From Prauserella muralis (GTDB taxonomy: Bacteria; Actinomycetota; Actinomycetes; Mycobacteriales; Pseudonocardiaceae), in NCBI RefSeq assembly GCF_003202285.1, contig NZ_MASW01000004.1, positions 62,001-126,000 of the forward strand: 64,000 nt of DNA. Reading direction: 5' to 3'. The translations under genes were made by a program, and so were the position numbers. A model generated the notes under the pieces. It was not told where the DNA came from. It made no database searches and saw only the letters and a list, made by a program, of their open reading frames with translations. Positions 16,136-25,523 of this stretch are shown here, in pieces. Positions within the stretch are counted from its first letter, which is position 1. Each line of letters opens with the position of its first letter.

Positions 16136-17002
16136 ATGGCGCACACATCCGGCCCTCACCAGGGCCACCCCGAGCACGGCCACCAGCACGACGCCGGCAG
16201 CGGACAGGCGGAGGTCCTCGACCTGGACGCCGACGTCCTCGCCGAGCACATCGCCGCCATCACCGAGTGGCTGCCCCTGAACAGCGAACCCCGGCAGATC
16301 GTGGACCTGGCCTCCGGCACGGGAGCGGGCACCTTCGCGCTGCTCGACCACTTCCCCGAGGCGCACGTCACGGCCGTGGACGCCGTGCCAGGACACCTGC
16401 AACGCCTGCGGGACAAGGCGTGCGCGCGCGGTGTGGGCGAGCACGTGCACACCGTGCTGGCCGACCTCGACGACGCCACGTGGCCCGATCTCGGAACGCC
16501 CGACCTGGTGTGGGCCTCGGCCGCGATGCACCACATGGCCGACCCAGGCCGCGCCCTGCGCACCGTCCGCGACCTGCTCGCGCCCGACGGCCTGTTCGCC
16601 GTCATCGAACTCGCCGGCCTGCCCCGCTTCCTGCCCCCCGGCGCTCCCGCAGGCCGGCCCGGCCTGGAAGACCGTCTCCACGCGGCGGCCGACCGCCTCC
16701 ACGCCGCGCACGTGCCCCACCGCGGCGCCGACTGGGGGCCCATGCTGAACGCCGCCGGATTCACCGTGGCAGGCAAACTCACCGTCGCCGTCGACCTCGA
16801 CGGGTCCCGCAACCCGGCGATCAGCCACTACGCCCTCACCGTGTTGCGGCGCATCCGCGCCGTCGCCGCCGCGGAACTCGCCAAGGACGACCTCGCCGCC
16901 CTCGACGAACTGCTCGACACCACCAGCCCGCACAGCATCCCGCGCCGGAAGGACCTCGTGCTGCGCACCGAACGCACCGTGTGGGCCGCGCGCCGCGACT
17001 GA
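16136..17002 (+). CDS. Class I SAM-dependent methyltransferase
   Basis: A 288-residue methyltransferase. Motif I of the SAM-binding fold is IVDLASGTGAGTFAL, the acidic residue that holds the ribose is in VTAVDAVPGHL, and motif IV appears as PDLVWASAAMHHMADP; the C-terminal half is helical and would form the substrate side. The N-terminus is rich in His and Gly (residues 1-20), which is uncommon and might bind metal or simply be disordered. No obvious Shine-Dalgarno sequence precedes the ATG; a short or leaderless message is possible. It diverges from the MFS exporter. Confidence 0.83.
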   Translation: MAHTSGPHQGHPEHGHQHDAGSGQAEVLDLDADVLAEHIAAITEWLPLNSEPRQIVDLASGTGAGTFALLDHFPEAHVTAVDAVPGHLQRLRDKACARGVGEHVHTVLADLDDATWPDLGTPDLVWASAAMHHMADPGRALRTVRDLLAPDGLFAVIELAGLPRFLPPGAPAGRPGLEDRLHAAADRLHAAHVPHRGADWGPMLNAAGFTVAGKLTVAVDLDGSRNPAISHYALTVLRRIRAVAAAELAKDDLAALDELLDTTSPHSIPRRKDLVLRTERTVWAARRD

Positions 17003-17127
17003 TGCGCCGGTAGCGGGGAAAGGGTGCACTGTCAAAAGTCCGGCACAGGACGGGATTCGCCCCAGCGGCAGGACCCTCCTCCCGCGCACTGTAGCTCGGA
17101 CTGCTCATGTCGGGCCGGGACGACCGT

Positions 17128-17925
17128 TCAGCGTGAGGGCGGCTTGATGTTGTCGCGGGAGGGGAAGGCCGCCGGACGCCGTTCGGCGAAGGCACGGAGG
17201 CCTTCGCGGGCGTCGGGAGACGCGAAGGCCTTCTGCCCGTACAGGGCCTCACTGTGGAACGCCTGGTCTTGCGGGAGGTCGCCAAGCCGCAGGACCGCTT
17301 CCTTGATGGTCGCGAGGGCCGTGCCGCTCTTGCCCACCAGCCGATGCGCGCGCCGCAACGCCGTGTCGAGCAACTCGCCGGCCGGAACCACCTCATTCAG
17401 CAACCCGTACCGCAGCGCCTGCGCTGCGGGTATCCGGTCGCCCTCGAGCATCAGCTCCATCGCCCAGACGTACGGGATCTGCCGCGTCAGCCGCGTGAGC
17501 GTGCCACCGGCCGGCACGACCCCGACACCGCTCTCGGGAAAGCCGAACGAAGCGGTGTCAGCCGCGATCCGGATGTCAGTGGACAGCATGATCTCGAAGC
17601 CACCGCCCAGGCAGAGGCCGTTGACCGCGGCGATCACCGGCTTGAACAAGGTGGTGTGCTTCTGGTGCGCACCGTCCCACTCCGAGATGTCGAACCGGCC
17701 GTCGGCCAGGGCCGGGATCGACTCCGTGAGGTCGGCACCGACACAGAAGGCGCTGTCGCCTCGGCCGGTGAGGATCGCGACAGCGAGCGATTCGTCGTCG
17801 CGCACCTCGGTGAAGGCCGCAGCGAGTTCCTCGTACATCGCGAGCGTGAGCGCGTTGAGCTTGTCCGGCCGGTCGAATCTGATGATCGCCACCGCGCCGT
17901 CGCGCTCGAAACTGATCCCGCCCAT
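17128..17925 (-). CDS. Enoyl-CoA hydratase/isomerase family protein
   Basis: A 265-residue crotonase-fold protein acting on acyl-CoA thioesters. The oxyanion-hole segments are FCVGADLTE and VNGLCLGGGFEIMLSTDIRIA, and ASFGFPESGVGVVPAGGT carries Glu at one of the two usual catalytic Glu positions. It could hydrate an unsaturated acyl-CoA, such as a branched enoyl-CoA. Its ATG shares one base with the stop codon of the upstream CoA-transferase gene (TGATG), so the two proteins are made together, consistent with an acid being activated as CoA ester and then hydrated. Confidence 0.87.
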   Translation of the reverse strand: MGGISFERDGAVAIIRFDRPDKLNALTLAMYEELAAAFTEVRDDESLAVAILTGRGDSAFCVGADLTESIPALADGRFDISEWDGAHQKHTTLFKPVIAAVNGLCLGGGFEIMLSTDIRIAADTASFGFPESGVGVVPAGGTLTRLTRQIPYVWAMELMLEGDRIPAAQALRYGLLNEVVPAGELLDTALRRAHRLVGKSGTALATIKEAVLRLGDLPQDQAFHSEALYGQKAFASPDAREGLRAFAERRPAAFPSRDNIKPPSR

Positions 17926-19184
17926 CAGATCACGCCCTTCTCGCGCAGCTCGGCGATGCGCAGATCGTCGACGTCGGCGAGCGCCCGCAGAACGGTGTCC
18001 GCGTGCTCCCCGACCTTCGGTGCGAGCCCGCGCGGCTGGGTCGGCGTAACGCCCAGCTTGATCGGCGAGCCGACCATCCGCAGCTCCCCGAACTCGGGGT
18101 AGTCGACGCCGACCACCATGTCCCGCGCGGCGATCTGCGGGTCCTCGACCACCTCCCCGATGTCCTTGATCGCGCTCAACGGTACGGCGTCACCGACGAT
18201 CTCCTCCAGCTCCGTCTTCGTCCTGTCCTCGAACCAGGTGTGCAGCAATGGCCGCACCCGCCGTTCGTACACCTCGGGAACGAACCGTTTGGCCATCGTG
18301 TCGATCTCGGGGTCCTCGGCGAGTTCGGGTTGTCCGAACAGGTGGCAGGACAGCCGCCAGAACTTGTCGGTGTACCCGCCGAAGAACACGAATCCGTCCT
18401 TGCACGGGTAGAGCTCGTAGGGCTTGACGAAGGGATGCTCGTTGCCCAGCGGTCCCGGCACTGTGCCGTCCACGGTGTATGTCACCACGGCGTTCTCGGT
18501 CAGACTGAGTACCGAGTCCTGCTGCGACACATCGACCATTTGTCCCTGCCCCGATCTCTCCGCGTGCCGGAGCGCGGCGAGCGTTCCGATGACGGCGTAG
18601 AGGGTCGCGGACAGGTCGCCGATGATGGTGCCCACCCGCGCCGGCGGCCGATCGGGGAATCCGTTCATCGACCACAGTCCGCCTGTGGCCTGGGCGCTGT
18701 TGTCGTAGGCAGGCCGCCGCCGGTACGGCCCTGTCTGCCCATAACCCGAGATCGCCGTGTAGACGAGGCGGGGATTCTCCGTGCGCAGCACATTGTAACC
18801 GACGCCGAGCTTGTCCATCGTTCCCGGCCGGAAGTTCTCGACGAGGACATCGGCGCGCCGCACAAGCTTCTTGAGCAGGTCCTTTCCATCCTGAGTGGAC
18901 AGATCGATCGTGAGCCCGAACTTGTTGCGGTTGTACTGGGCGAAGAACGCGCTCAGTTCCTCGCCGGTGCCGGCCTGCAGCTTCGGCGGGAAAGCCCTGG
19001 CGTAGTCTGGTTCCTTCGGGTTCTCGATCTTGATCACGGTCGCACCGAGATCGGCCAGCAGCATCGAACAGAACGGACCAGCCACGACCCGCGTGATGTC
19101 GAGGACCACGATGCCGCGCAGCGCACCCCGGGACAGTCCACCGGGAAGCATCCCCGCGATCCCACCGTCGTCGTTGATCGTCAT
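17925..19184 (-). CDS. Family III CoA-transferase (CaiB/BaiF type)
   Basis: A 419-residue type III CoA-transferase moving CoA from an acyl-CoA donor to a free acid. It begins GIVVLDITRVVAGPFCSMLLADLGA, contains ENFRPGTMDKLG, and places the catalytic Asp at residue 161 in PAYDNSAQATGG, where formyl-CoA transferase has its nucleophile. The C-terminal HADTVLRAL is also standard. It is directly coupled to the enoyl-CoA hydratase and 27 bases downstream of the HyuB-like gene, forming one operon from 23452 to 17128. Confidence 0.9.
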   Translation of the reverse strand: MTINDDGGIAGMLPGGLSRGALRGIVVLDITRVVAGPFCSMLLADLGATVIKIENPKEPDYARAFPPKLQAGTGEELSAFFAQYNRNKFGLTIDLSTQDGKDLLKKLVRRADVLVENFRPGTMDKLGVGYNVLRTENPRLVYTAISGYGQTGPYRRRPAYDNSAQATGGLWSMNGFPDRPPARVGTIIGDLSATLYAVIGTLAALRHAERSGQGQMVDVSQQDSVLSLTENAVVTYTVDGTVPGPLGNEHPFVKPYELYPCKDGFVFFGGYTDKFWRLSCHLFGQPELAEDPEIDTMAKRFVPEVYERRVRPLLHTWFEDRTKTELEEIVGDAVPLSAIKDIGEVVEDPQIAARDMVVGVDYPEFGELRMVGSPIKLGVTPTQPRGLAPKVGEHADTVLRALADVDDLRIAELREKGVI

Positions 19185-19211
19185 GCTTGCCTCTCATCCC
19201 TCGATGACATG

Positions 19212-21365
19212 TCAGCTGGTCGCCACATCCACCCGGACACGTGCCTCCAGCAGGGTTCCGCAGGAAGGACTGTAGAACTCGTCGATCAGCACGCGGCGGC
19301 CCTCGGTGCGCGGGCGGGCGCGGACACCGTGCTCGGCCAGCCGCCCGGCGGCGACATGCGTGACCTTCCGCGCCTCGTCACGCCAGTCGTCGCCGTCGCC
19401 GAGGCGGGCGCCACTGGCGGGCACGTACCAGCCCTCGGCGTCGCGGCGCGGCGCCGACGATCCGGCCGGGGACGTCGGCGGAACCTGTCGGGCGGGAGTG
19501 TCACCGCCGAGCCGTTCCCGGCGCAGCGCGGCACGGGTTCGCCGTGTGGTGGCCTCGTCGACGGTTCCGTCGGTGACAATCACGCCGTAGGTGCGCTGGG
19601 CGGTCTCCGCGGTGACGTAGCCGTCGCGGACATCGGCGGCGACGAGCTGTGGGTCGCGCAGCAACGGATCACCGTAACCGCCGCCACCGGCGATCCACTG
19701 CACCAGCACGTCCCCGGCGCGGATCGTGACCGACTGCTGGTTGATCGCCAGGAGCTCCTGTTCGGCCGCGCTCACCGTGTCGCGAGTGGGAACCTGGCCG
19801 TCGGCCAGGAGCCGGGCGACGTCCGTCCGGCGCCAGACCTCGTGGCCACTGCCGCCGCCCGGCAGACCGCCACCGAACCCGTCGGCGACCACCTGGGCGT
19901 TGGGCGCGAACACCGTCTGCGTGACCTCCTGGGCACCGTGCAGCGTCCACGCGAAGCGCAACCCGAGCCCGCCACGGTGGGCACCGTGCCCGGCACTTTC
20001 GGTGCTGAGCTGTTTCCACAGGTACAGCACCGGATACAGCATCTCGTTCATCTCGACGTCCGGCAGCATGTTGTTCACCTGCGTCATCATCCCGGCGCAG
20101 TCGAGCCCGTCGTGGTCCGGCTGCGCGCCCGCGCCCATGCCACCACCGTCCATGTTGAACAGCACGAAGTAGTCGCCGTCGTCGGTAGTGCCGGCCGAGA
20201 TGCCGCCGGTCCACGAATCGCCCCACACACCCTGGGTGCGGTCGCGCACCGTGTCGTCATCGCTACGACGGCAGGCCTCGTTCATCAGCTTGGTGACGAC
20301 GCGGCTGACGCGTGCGCCGGTGGTGAGGTGGCCGTTGCTGATCGGCGCCGGTGGCCGGGGGTTCACGATCGATCCGGGCTCGGCGATGATGTCGAACGCG
20401 GTCATCACGCCCTCGTTGAACGGGACATCCCAGGCGAGGATCGGAACGATCGCGGTCGCGACACTGCCGACCAATGCGCCGTAGCTGCAGTTGACGAACC
20501 CGTCGGTCTGCTCGCTGGAGCCGGTGAAGTCGAAGGTGATCTGGTCGTCGCGTTTGGTCATGGTGCACGCGACGCGGTAGAGCTCGTCAACGTGTCCGTT
20601 GTGCTCGGTCCACTCATCAGCGTGGTAGATGCCGTCTGGGATGCGCGAGATGCGGTCCCGTACGACCTGCTCGGCCAGCTGGAAGGACAGCTTCGTGTAC
20701 TCGCGGAACCGCTCGAGCCCGAACTCCTCGATGCTGCCCAGCAGCCGCCGGATGCCGGTGTTGTTGCTCGCGACGAGACTCCGCACGTCGTTCCAGAAGA
20801 GCGCGGGGACACGCACGTTGTTGAGCAGGATCCGGCGCACCCACTCCACGGGCTCGCCCCGGTCGAAGATCTTGACCCCTGGCGGCAACCGGAGCGCCTC
20901 GGCATAGCAGTCGTGGGCACCGGGCGCGAACCCGCCCGGGGTCATCCCGCCGACGTCGATCAGGTGCGCCTGGGACTGCGCCCAGCCGATCAGCTCGTCA
21001 CCGTGGAAGATTGGCGAGATCACGTTGGTGTCCGGCGGGTGGCTCGCGCCGGCGGTGTGCGGGTCGTTGCAGATGAACGCGTCCCCAGGAGCCAGCGTTT
21101 CGCCCTCGATGGCCTGCACCAGGTTCTGCACGGCGACGCTGCCGGAACCGATGTGGAACTGGACGTAATCGGAGTAGGCGTAGATGCGCCCGGCCGGGTC
21201 GAACAGCGCGGTGTTGAAGTCACCGGCCTCGGTGATCACCGGCGAGCCGGACGAGCGGATCATCGCGATGCCCATCTCCTCCACGATGGAGTCCAGGCGC
21301 ATGCGGATCACTTCGAGGGTGACCGGGTCGAAGCCATCGGGCAGGGCGATCGGAGTGCTGGTCAT
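19212..21365 (-). CDS. hyuB: Hydantoinase B/oxoprolinase family protein with a C-terminal zinc-ribbon-like extension
   Basis: A 717-residue HyuB-type subunit: DPVTLEVIRMRLDSIVEEMG opens the domain, ICNDPHTAGASHPPD and HLIDVGGMTPGG carry metal-site residues, and GGGGYGDPLLRDP closes it near residue 580. Homologues with HyuA form ATP-dependent hydantoinases, oxoprolinases or biotin-free ketone carboxylases (acetone and acetophenone carboxylase). After residue about 640 comes an extra 75-residue segment with EGWYVPASG and FYSPSCGTLLE, resembling the small zinc-containing subunit of acetone carboxylase-like enzymes. That favours the carboxylase reading over hydantoinase. GGAG precedes the ATG. 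Confidence 0.85.
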   Translation of the reverse strand: MTSTPIALPDGFDPVTLEVIRMRLDSIVEEMGIAMIRSSGSPVITEAGDFNTALFDPAGRIYAYSDYVQFHIGSGSVAVQNLVQAIEGETLAPGDAFICNDPHTAGASHPPDTNVISPIFHGDELIGWAQSQAHLIDVGGMTPGGFAPGAHDCYAEALRLPPGVKIFDRGEPVEWVRRILLNNVRVPALFWNDVRSLVASNNTGIRRLLGSIEEFGLERFREYTKLSFQLAEQVVRDRISRIPDGIYHADEWTEHNGHVDELYRVACTMTKRDDQITFDFTGSSEQTDGFVNCSYGALVGSVATAIVPILAWDVPFNEGVMTAFDIIAEPGSIVNPRPPAPISNGHLTTGARVSRVVTKLMNEACRRSDDDTVRDRTQGVWGDSWTGGISAGTTDDGDYFVLFNMDGGGMGAGAQPDHDGLDCAGMMTQVNNMLPDVEMNEMLYPVLYLWKQLSTESAGHGAHRGGLGLRFAWTLHGAQEVTQTVFAPNAQVVADGFGGGLPGGGSGHEVWRRTDVARLLADGQVPTRDTVSAAEQELLAINQQSVTIRAGDVLVQWIAGGGGYGDPLLRDPQLVAADVRDGYVTAETAQRTYGVIVTDGTVDEATTRRTRAALRRERLGGDTPARQVPPTSPAGSSAPRRDAEGWYVPASGARLGDGDDWRDEARKVTHVAAGRLAEHGVRARPRTEGRRVLIDEFYSPSCGTLLEARVRVDVATS

Positions 21366-21394
21366 GGTCGTCTCCTTCGACGAGTCGGGCGGGG

Positions 21395-23452
21395 TCAGCG
21401 GTCGGCGAGACGCAGCAGGAAGTCGCCGCCGCCGGTGAGCTCGACGGTGGCGCCGCCCGGCACGTACACCGTGGTGTCGGGCTCCTCCAACAGGCATGGG
21501 CCGTTCGCGCGGCCGAGCGCCCCGAACCCGCGGTGGACGTCGGCTTCCACACGCTCGCCCGTGAGCGGCTCGATCACTTCCCGGCGGGACAGCTCGTGCC
21601 GCTCCTCGCCAATGTCCGCGACCTGGTCGACGGTCTGCACGTCACTGCGACCGACGGCCCGCACGCGCGAGTTGACAAGCAGGATCTCCGCCTCGGTCCA
21701 GGCGGTGCCGGTACCGAACTCCTCCTCGTAGTCGGCGATGAACTGCGCGCGCAGCGCGTCCTTGTCCGCCTCCCCGAAGGTGCCCGCAGGCAGGCGTGTG
21801 GTCACCTCGAAAATCTGGCCCACGAACTTCATGTCCGCCTCGCGGTACAGCTCGCGCCTGCCCTCGGGTATCCCCTCGGCCTCGAACCACGCCTGGGCAC
21901 GTTCCTCGAGCGCGGCGAACTCCTTGTCCAGCGTGGCGGCAGGCTGGTCCATCGTCCACGGACTCGTCTGCACCGCGGAGAACACCGAATCGGCGTGCAT
22001 GAGACCATGCGCCGAGAACACCGCCGCGTTACGCGGGATCACGACCTCACGCACCCCGGCTTCGGCGGCGATACTCGCCGCGAACAGCCCGCACGCGCCA
22101 CCGAAACCGACGAGGGTGAACTCGCGCGGGTCGTGACCGCGGTTGACGGTGATCTTGCGCAGAGCGTTGGACATCTGCGACGTGGCCAGCCGGTACACGC
22201 CTTCGGCGGCCGCCTCCTCGGTGATGCCCAGTGGCTCGGCCACGTGTTTGCGCAGCGCCTCCCGCGCCTGGCCCTCGTACAGCGGGACCGCGCCGCCGAG
22301 GTAGTAGTCGGGGTTGATCAGTCCGAGCACCAGCACGGCGTCGGTCACCGCGGGCCGGGTTCCGCCCTTGCCGTAGCACGCAGGCCCCGGCGTCGAACCG
22401 GCGCTGTGTGGGCCGACGCGCAGCAGGTTCCGGCCATCCACCCAGGCCAGGCTTCCGCCGCCCGCACCGATGGTCTCGATGTCCACGGCCGTCAGGCTCG
22501 TGGGCAGGCCGCCGATCTCGGCACGCGGCAACAGCCGGAACTCGTCGTCGATGATCGCCGCCGCGTCGAGGCTCGTGCCGCCCATGTCCGCGGTCAGCAC
22601 TCGGCGGCGGCCGAGGTGCCTGCCCAGCAGACGCGCTCCGGTGACACCGCCCACCGGGCCGGAGTTGAACATCGAGATCGGCGCCTTGCCGGTTTCCTCC
22701 ACCGACAGGAACCCACCGTGGACCTGCATGATCTGCACGCGAGCCCGCAGCCCTCTCCTCCGCAGTTCGTCGGCGAGGTGGTCGAAGTGCGACGCGACGA
22801 TCGGCTTCACCGCGGCGTCCAGCGCGGTGGTGACCATGCGTTCGTATTCCCGGTAGACCGGGGTGAGCTCGCTGGACAGCGTGTACGGGACGTCCGGGTG
22901 GTGTTTGTCGAGGTAGTCGCCGATTGCCTGCTCGTGGGCGGCGTTGCGGAAGGACCACAGCAGGCAGACCGCGATCGTCTCGGCGCCCATCGCCAGCACT
23001 GCGTCCACGGAGGTGGCGATCGCGTCGCCGGTGAGCGGGACGAGCACGGTGCCGTGGGCATCGACCCGTTCCGGGACCTCGATGATCCGGCGGCGCTCCA
23101 CGATGTCAGGTGGTGCCGTCATCTGGTGCGGGTCGCGCTCGTCGGTCCGCGCCGACCGGGCGATGCGCAGCGTGTCGCGGAAACCCTGGGTGGTCAGCAG
23201 CCCGACGGCGGCATACTTCTGCTCGTCAACGGCGTTGGTGACGATGGTGTTGCCCAGGACGAACCGGTCGACCGCGGAGAAGAACTCGGCTTCGGTCAGC
23301 CCCGCGCGGTCCTGCAGAACCCCCAGGGCGCCGAGGATCCCGGTGGTCACGTCCTTGGTCGAGAACGCCTTGCCCCGGATCGCGCGCCCGTCGACGATCG
23401 CCACGGCGTCGGTGAACGTGCCACCCACGTCAATTCCCACGTGAAGCGTCAT
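21395..23452 (-). CDS. hyuA: Hydantoinase A/oxoprolinase family protein (ATP-dependent subunit)
   Basis: A 685-residue HyuA-type subunit with the actin/Hsp70-like nucleotide-binding fold. It starts GIDVGGTFTDAVAI, has NTIVTNAV, TADMGGTSLDAA and GAGGGSLAWVDG, and the C-terminal GFGGACGLFAASIA. In this family the subunit binds ATP and activates the carbonyl or bicarbonate. ATG at 23452 gives the standard N-terminus; longer upstream frame is ignored. It is the first gene of the operon (hyuA, hyuB, CoA-transferase, enoyl-CoA hydratase) and diverges from a PucR-type regulator across 140 bases. Confidence 0.88.
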   Translation of the reverse strand: MTLHVGIDVGGTFTDAVAIVDGRAIRGKAFSTKDVTTGILGALGVLQDRAGLTEAEFFSAVDRFVLGNTIVTNAVDEQKYAAVGLLTTQGFRDTLRIARSARTDERDPHQMTAPPDIVERRRIIEVPERVDAHGTVLVPLTGDAIATSVDAVLAMGAETIAVCLLWSFRNAAHEQAIGDYLDKHHPDVPYTLSSELTPVYREYERMVTTALDAAVKPIVASHFDHLADELRRRGLRARVQIMQVHGGFLSVEETGKAPISMFNSGPVGGVTGARLLGRHLGRRRVLTADMGGTSLDAAAIIDDEFRLLPRAEIGGLPTSLTAVDIETIGAGGGSLAWVDGRNLLRVGPHSAGSTPGPACYGKGGTRPAVTDAVLVLGLINPDYYLGGAVPLYEGQAREALRKHVAEPLGITEEAAAEGVYRLATSQMSNALRKITVNRGHDPREFTLVGFGGACGLFAASIAAEAGVREVVIPRNAAVFSAHGLMHADSVFSAVQTSPWTMDQPAATLDKEFAALEERAQAWFEAEGIPEGRRELYREADMKFVGQIFEVTTRLPAGTFGEADKDALRAQFIADYEEEFGTGTAWTEAEILLVNSRVRAVGRSDVQTVDQVADIGEERHELSRREVIEPLTGERVEADVHRGFGALGRANGPCLLEEPDTTVYVPGGATVELTGGGDFLLRLADR

Positions 23453-23592
23453 GCTCGCTGTCTCCTTTGACTGCGTCGGTGCGGATCGTGGTGTGGACGC
23501 TACGAGCGCGCGGGTCCCCAGAGTATGTATCGTCCGCCCAGAATGCACGGTCCCGTCCTGGACCATCGGCATAGGAAGGCGAGGTGGTCGTC

Positions 23593-25425
23593 ATGGCCGA
23601 CACCATCCCGGTCGAGGTCGTCATCGGCCTGATGCAGGCGGCGTCGGCGGCGGAGGACGTCGATGTCAGCGGCCTGCTCGCGGACGTGGACCTGCCCGAG
23701 GAAGACACCACACGGATCGCCTACGAGGTGCGGCGGCTGCGCGCGACCTCGGACCGCTGGCGCCGCCGGGGCCAGGAGCTGGCGGCGCTGTTCTCGTCCG
23801 CGCGCGAACTCGCCCAGCTCCGTGACGTCGATGAGCTGCTCGGCCGCCTCGTGGAGCGAGCGCACGATCTGGTGGGCACCGACGTCACCTACCTGTCGGA
23901 GTTCGACGCGGAAAGCCGGGAGCTGCGGGTGCGCACCACCTTGGGGACCATCGCGCCGTCGTTCCTCGGCCTCCGGGTGCCGCCTGGGATAGGCCTGGCC
24001 AGCCAGGTCGTCGAAGGACGCCGTCCGTATTGGACGTCCAAGTACGCGGCGATGACCCAGGCGCCGCACGATTCGGCGATCGACGCCGTTGTCGCTGCGG
24101 AGGGCCTCGTATCGTTGCTCGGCGTCCCGCTGCTCGCCGGCGACGAGGTCATCGGTGTACTGTTCGCCGCGAACCGCGTCGAGCATGCCTTCGCCCCCGA
24201 GGAGATCTCGCTGCTGTCGGCATTCGCCGACCACGCCGCGATCGTCCTGCAGACTGCCCGCCTGCTAGCCCGCACCCAGGACCTGGCCGACGAGGCGCAG
24301 CGCGCCTACGCCGAGCTCACGCGGCACGTCGAGGCGATGGAACGGGCCAGCGAGGTGCACAGCGATCTCACCAGTCTGGTACTCGAAGGCGGTGAAGCGC
24401 CGGACGTCGCGACCGCGCTGGGCCGGGCGCTGCGCTGCCGTGTCACGCTCCTCGAGCCTGGACAGCTCGACGGGCCGGTCGCCGAAGCGGTCGATCAGAG
24501 CCGCCGCAGTGGACGGTGCGCGCCCGCGGGCTACGGCAGCTGCGCGGTCGCCGTTGTCGCCGGGCCGACGCTTCTGGGCGCTCTGCTCCTGGAGGAAGGC
24601 GAGGTCGAGTTCGGCCCGGTGGAGCGGCGCACGGCCGAACGCGCCGCCCAGATCACCGCGTTGCTCAACCTCAAGGAGGACGCCCTGGTCGAAGCCGAGC
24701 AGCGGGTGCGCGGCGACCTGCTGGCCGACATGCTCGCCGACGACCCGGACCGTCGCCACGACATCGCCGCCCGCGCCCGCGCCCGCGGTATCCGGCTTGA
24801 CGAGTTCCGGTCGGCGGTCGTCGTCGCGGTGCCGGCCGAACTGCGCCGCGAGGCCGTGCGCGCGCTGCGGCGGACCGGTGGCCTGGTCGGTGAGCACACC
24901 GACCGAGTCGTGGCACTCACCGCCGACCCCGATCCGGCCGTGGCGAGCACGGTCATCCACTCCACGGTGAGCCGCTCGGTCCGCGCACCGATCCTGGCCG
25001 TCGGCGCGGGCTTCGCCGACGGCGACGACCTCCGCGCCCAGGTCGACGGGGCCTCGGCCTGCCTGCGCGTCCTGCCGTCGCTCGGGTTGAGCGACGCCGC
25101 GGTCACCGCCGACGAGTACCTGCCCTACACCGCCCTGTTCGGACCGGGGGAAACCCGCGTGACCGCCTACCTGCAGCGAGTGATCGGCCCTGTGCTGAAG
25201 TGGGACGCCGAGCACGCGGGCAAGCTCCTGCCCACACTGGCCGCCTACCTCGGCAACCGCATGAGCCCGGTCGCCACAGCCCGTGCCCTGCATCTGCACA
25301 AGAACACCGTGCTCCAGCGGCTGGAACGCGCGAGTGAGCTGCTCGGTGAGGATTGGCAGGAGCCCGACCGGCTGTTCCGGATCACCGTGGCCGTCCGACT
25401 CGCCGAGGTGACCAGAAGTCCATAG
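23593..25425 (+). CDS. GAF domain-containing PucR/CdaR-type transcriptional regulator
   Basis: A 610-residue regulator. A GAF sensor domain occupies about residues 75-225 (ARELAQLRDVDELLGRLVERA to FADHAAIVLQTARLLAR), followed by a middle region and the PucR C-terminal helix-turn-helix near residues 545-600 (SPVATARALHLHKNTVLQRLERASELLG). Relatives activate neighbouring catabolic operons when the GAF domain binds an aromatic or CoA-type ligand. It diverges from hyuA and precedes the HMG-CoA reductase gene, so it could control both. GTG at 23584 in the same frame is an alternative start. Confidence 0.87.
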   Translation: MADTIPVEVVIGLMQAASAAEDVDVSGLLADVDLPEEDTTRIAYEVRRLRATSDRWRRRGQELAALFSSARELAQLRDVDELLGRLVERAHDLVGTDVTYLSEFDAESRELRVRTTLGTIAPSFLGLRVPPGIGLASQVVEGRRPYWTSKYAAMTQAPHDSAIDAVVAAEGLVSLLGVPLLAGDEVIGVLFAANRVEHAFAPEEISLLSAFADHAAIVLQTARLLARTQDLADEAQRAYAELTRHVEAMERASEVHSDLTSLVLEGGEAPDVATALGRALRCRVTLLEPGQLDGPVAEAVDQSRRSGRCAPAGYGSCAVAVVAGPTLLGALLLEEGEVEFGPVERRTAERAAQITALLNLKEDALVEAEQRVRGDLLADMLADDPDRRHDIAARARARGIRLDEFRSAVVVAVPAELRREAVRALRRTGGLVGEHTDRVVALTADPDPAVASTVIHSTVSRSVRAPILAVGAGFADGDDLRAQVDGASACLRVLPSLGLSDAAVTADEYLPYTALFGPGETRVTAYLQRVIGPVLKWDAEHAGKLLPTLAAYLGNRMSPVATARALHLHKNTVLQRLERASELLGEDWQEPDRLFRITVAVRLAEVTRSP

Positions 25426-25523
25426 TGGCCCCAGCAGAATTGGATGATCGGTCCGTTCCGGGCCGGTGGCACGCGAACTAGCGTCCTCCCCGTATCGCGC
25501 CACAGCGAGGTGGGAGGAGCGCC

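Noticed and set aside
18003-21731. Very long plus-strand open frame of 1242 codons opposite the CoA-transferase and hyuB genes
   Set aside because: It is a by-product of high GC codon use on the real minus-strand genes; the translation is low-complexity (Arg/Gly/His/Val) and matches no family, while the opposite strand carries clear enzymes.
23500-25500. Shared CAGAAT...CGGTCC pieces upstream of the PucR gene and the HMG-CoA reductase gene
   Set aside because: The spacing differs by five bases and the similarity is short; not strong enough for an operator claim.
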